NCBI GenBank assembly: GCA_013420905.1
Contig: JAAXNY010000005.1
Span: 3,348,001-3,412,000 of the forward strand
Source of the DNA: Collybia mongolica
Lineage: Eukaryota; Basidiomycota; Agaricomycetes; Agaricales; Clitocybaceae
Length of the DNA: 64,000 nt
Direction of reading: 5' to 3'
The position numbers and the translations under genes are program-made. The notes under the pieces were generated by a model, which saw only the letters and a list, made by a program, of their open reading frames with translations, made no database searches and was not told the origin of the DNA. Of the stretch, positions 60,988-64,000 are shown piece by piece. Positions within the stretch are counted from its first letter, which is position 1, and the number at the start of each line of letters is the position of its first letter.

Positions 60988-63657
60988 ATGTCTCCTATCT
61001 GGAAAGTGGTTCTGTTATCTGCCCCCCTCCTCTCGCATTTGGTAAACGCGGCCCTCCCTGATGGAAGGCCTCACGCCAATGTGATGCGTCCACCTGGAAT
61101 ACCATTGGTCAAAACCCCGGATACTCCAGTGGTGAGCCGAAATGGTACTGCTCTCCCACCTTACAATACAACGTATCTGTTCGACCAACTTATCGACCAC
61201 AACAATCCTTCCCTGGGGACATTTAAACAACGGTATTGGCACACGTACGAGTATTATGAACCTGGTGTGTACTTTTCAGGTTATGTCGACATTTATTCTG
61301 TCGCCTGAATCCATCTTAGGTGGACCAATAATTCTCTTTACGCCCGGGGAAGGCAATGCAGATGGTGAGTGATCTGTGCATTAGCGTTTTAGTTTCTTTT
61401 CATGGTCACGCGCCAGGCTACTCCGGATACCTGACAAATTCAACCATCAATGGACTTATAGGTGCGATACACTTGCATTTCAAAAATATCATGCCTGATT
61501 GGTAGTCGGTCCAAAGCGCAGCAGCAAAATGGAAGCACTATCGTCATCGAGCATCGGTTCTACGGCTTCAGTAATCCCTATCCCGATCTCAGTGTCAAAA
61601 GCCTGAGAGTCCATACCCTGCAGCAAGCAGTGGATGACATGGTGTACTTCGCCAAAACCGTCAATCTCCCAATGCCGGGTGGGGACCAGGTAACGCCAGA
61701 TAAAGCCCCTTGGATCCTTGTTGGAGGGAGTTATTCTGGTGTGTATCAAACAAAACCCAGGCCAGAGATATATTTATAAGTGCAACTAGGTGCACTCACA
61801 AGCTGGACGATGGTCAAGTGTGTTTAACTTTCAGTAGAGCTCTTGGATTCTCGGTTAATCTCACTGCTAGTAAACCGGGTATTTTCTTCGCAGGCTATGC
61901 TTCGTCCGGTGTTGTACAAGCAATCCTGTGAGTCCCTATAGGCTGGTTTTATTTCTTCATTTAAACTCCAGCTTCTCAGCAATTTCTGGCAATATTTCGA
62001 GCCCATTCGCCAGAACATGCCAAGAAATTGCTCGGCCGATGTGCAGGCAGTGATTTCTCACGTTGACCAAGTCTTCACTGGCCAGAATGCAACGGCGATC
62101 CAAGCCCTCAAAGACTCCTTTGGTATGGGGGAAATGACGCACTTGGATGACGTTGCTGGTTCATGTACGTTGAAGTCCATTTATTATTCTGGTCCAGTCG
62201 CCCTTAGACTCTCCACAATAGTGCGAAACAACCTCTGGGACTGGCAATCATTGCAGGTAACTTCAGGTCCAGGATCGCAATTCTACAAGTTCTGCGATGC
62301 CTTAGAAGTTAAAGGTGGGCAAGTTGCACCTGCAAGTGGATGGGGGCTGGATCACGCCCTCCCCACATGGGCTGCATATTTCAAGAACACGTACTTGAGG
62401 CGACGTTCGTAGTCTTCCCGTTTTTTACGTAGTTGAAAACTCACTTCACCCTTTTTACAGTTTGTGGTTCTACAGGCACCGAGTGAGCATGACGCCATCA
62501 ATTAAATTCAATGCCCCCGTTAAGCATAATTATAGAGAATGTCTCGGGACATACGATGTAACGTTGCCGTTCTGGAGTGATACAAGTATCAACAACTCCT
62601 GGCGCTCCTGGTTCTGGATAGTGTGAGTTCTTGCTCTGTGCACCACGTTCATACTTTGACCTATTTGGATAAAGCTGCAATGAAGTTGGCTACCTTCAGG
62701 TTTGCATCCTTGTTGAATTTCCGCTTTAGCAGCCTGCCATAATGTATTCCATAGGAAGGAGCGCCGCAAGGACAGCCATCGCTCGTCACGCGCCTTGTCC
62801 AGCCGGATTATGACTTGGTGTGTTCAGGTTCTTATCGAAAATAATCATAGGGCTTAGCTTTCGACCACCAAAACAGCGGCAGTGCCAACAGATGTTCCCA
62901 GCTGCATTCCCAAACCCACCGGTAGTTCAGATCGAGCGCACTAACCGTGTATATGAAGGCTGGGACGTAAGACTTGACCATCTCTTCTTCGCTAATGGCA
63001 TCAGTAAGCCTATGACATGACACATCTTTCCTCTACTCACCTGGTCTGTTTACTCTAGGGGACCCCTGGAAGGATGCTACAGTTTCCGCAGAGGGTCTCA
63101 ACATCGGGAGCACGCCCCAGCAGCCAATCGCTCTGGGAGACGGTTTTCATTGTTCTGACCTTGGTGCTGCTTCTGGTGCTGCCGATGCTACCGTCAGAGC
63201 AGTCCAGACGCAGGCACTTGCCTCCATGAAGACTTGGCTTACGACGTGGAACCCCTCTAAAACAGACCATTCAGCACGTGGTCCGCGAAGTGAAAGGGGT
63301 AGTTTCCCGCAAGGGAACTCACACGTCAAGGTCAAACCCATCAACGCGTTCATGAAGGGTTCCGGGGTGATATAAGTTGACTGGACATTGCTTGCGTTGG
63401 ACAACCATTAGGTCTATCCTGCCACAAGTAATGTTGAAATAACAGCAAAGTTTCTCAGCAAATTCACAATTGTTCATCCGCTCAAAAATAGTCGTCTGCA
63501 TTGAGTGAAGCTAGTCTGCTTGTGTGAGGGTATATGGATCGGGGTGATCGGGCTACTAGACGGAATTTAATGGAGAGACGTGATCGCAAAGAGCCACACA
63601 TTCCAAGAGCAAGTCGAAGAATCTTTTCACCTGAAGATTGACCTGATATGAATCAAA
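59858..63657. repeat. Tandem duplication, copy 2 (about 3.8 kb)
   Basis: This matches copy 1 throughout in order and orientation. It is slightly longer owing to small insertions upstream of the gene and in introns. Its right end lies inside the still-complete 3' end of the nucleoside hydrolase gene. Confidence 0.75.
60988..63375 (+). CDS. S28 serine peptidase (prolyl carboxypeptidase-like), tandem copy 2
   Basis: This closely matches copy 1 over its full length with the same exon pattern. Signal peptide MSPIWKVVLLSAPLLSHLVN; FDQLIDHNNPSLGTFKQRYW; nucleophile block WILVGGSYSGALTSWTM; FFANGIRDPW for Asp and GDGFHCSDLGAASGA for His; end KPINAFMKGSGVI. Most differences are conservative, and the catalytic and sequon-bearing blocks are kept, so both copies look functional. 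The start at 60988 aligns with that of copy 1; an upstream in-frame ATG at 60955 has no counterpart in copy 1. One intron after the ASSGVV block and those around 61770-61870 differ in length from copy 1. It converges on the nucleoside hydrolase gene. Confidence 0.9.
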
Positions 63658-64000
63658 CACCGCAACTCCGGAATCAACGAAACGCACCTCAACACTTTGT
63701 GCTACAAGGCAGTTTTTTCCAGTGGGTCCCCAGGTATCATCACAGGATCGATAACTCCAGACGTCAACAACAGTTTCTCCTGTAGAATGGGTTCCGGTCA
63801 ATTCAATGTCAACGCGGTGACGGATTGTGTGGAATAGCTCTGGGCATGATACATATGTTACTGTTAGTGCATCGTGAAGAGGTGGACCATCGTTGAAACT
63901 GAATACTGCTTTGTATGCGTCCGCGAAGAAAGTAATCAAAGTCGAGAGGGTGTGCCGAAGGTTTGTCGACGGCGAAGGGAGAGTACCAGTACCCAAAACT
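63556..64000 (-). CDS. Inosine-uridine-type nucleoside hydrolase, C-terminal part only
   Basis: These enzymes split ribonucleosides into base and ribose. Only the C-terminal part is in the window; the N-terminal DxDxGxDD calcium site lies beyond the right edge. Visible family features are LITFFADAYKAVFSFNDGPP followed by LHDALTVTYVSCPEL (the conserved His-Asp pair near the active site) and TVVDVWSYRSCDD. The C-terminal helix VKRFFDLLLECVALCDH ends in a short tail before the stop at 63556-63558. A fragment of this same end lies upstream between the two S28 genes. Confidence 0.82.
   Translation of the reverse strand, partial: VLGTGTLPSPSTNLRHTLSTLITFFADAYKAVFSFNDGPPLHDALTVTYVSCPELFHTIRHRVDIELTGTHSTGETVVDVWSYRSCDDTWGPTGKNCLVAQSVEVRFVDSGVAVFDSYQVNLQVKRFFDLLLECVALCDHVSPLNSV

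Overview
The window looks like a nuclear chromosomal segment of a filamentous basidiomycete, most likely an Agaricomycete. Genes are densely packed on both strands, and almost every one is broken by many GT-AG introns of about 50-60 bp. The products are typical eukaryotic ones: MCM6, eIF3f, TOM7, VAC14, a formin, a velvet factor and MLH3. I see no transposon, CRISPR array, rRNA or convincing tRNA.

Layout, left to right. A pentatricopeptide-repeat protein (+) runs in from the left edge and converges on velB (-), whose eight exons I could trace fully (499 aa). An 870-bp intergenic region separates velB from an ArfGAP (+). Methylcrotonoyl-CoA carboxylase beta (+), MLH3 (+) and a small RTC3/SBDS-like protein (+) follow. 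AFG1 ATPase (-) and urease accessory protein UreF (+) are divergent, as are eIF3f (-) and TOM7 (+), the latter with only 126 bp between their ATGs. An RNF220-like RING protein (-) is divergent from an apparently intracellular GH3 beta-glucosidase (+). A SET-domain methyltransferase (-), a doubtful 143-aa ORF (-) and an MFS sugar transporter (+) come next. Then come an M28 aminopeptidase (-), VAC14 (+), a tyrosine phosphatase (-), MCM6 (+), a diaphanous-type formin (+), an uncharacterised proline/serine-rich protein (-) and a 1161-aa protein with seven predicted membrane segments (+). The right end holds two tandem S28 serine peptidase genes (+) and the C-terminal end of a nucleoside hydrolase gene (-) that leaves the window.

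Most genes are unrelated housekeeping functions. Two groupings may mean something. The GH3 beta-glucosidase and the sugar transporter would make a plausible disaccharide uptake-and-cleavage pair. The two S28 genes arose by tandem duplication of a unit of about 3.6-3.8 kb that also carried the tail of the neighbouring nucleoside hydrolase gene.

The least ordinary observations are the 7-TM protein with GPCR-like topology, two 4-nt coding exons (inside the RTC3-like gene and as the first coding exon of VAC14), and the readable breakpoint of the S28 duplication. I found no clearly new multi-gene system. Gene models were assembled by eye from splice sites and reading frame. velB, TOM7, RTC3-like, UreF and the 7-TM gene were checked for complete phase consistency; the others are approximate inside but anchored at start and stop.
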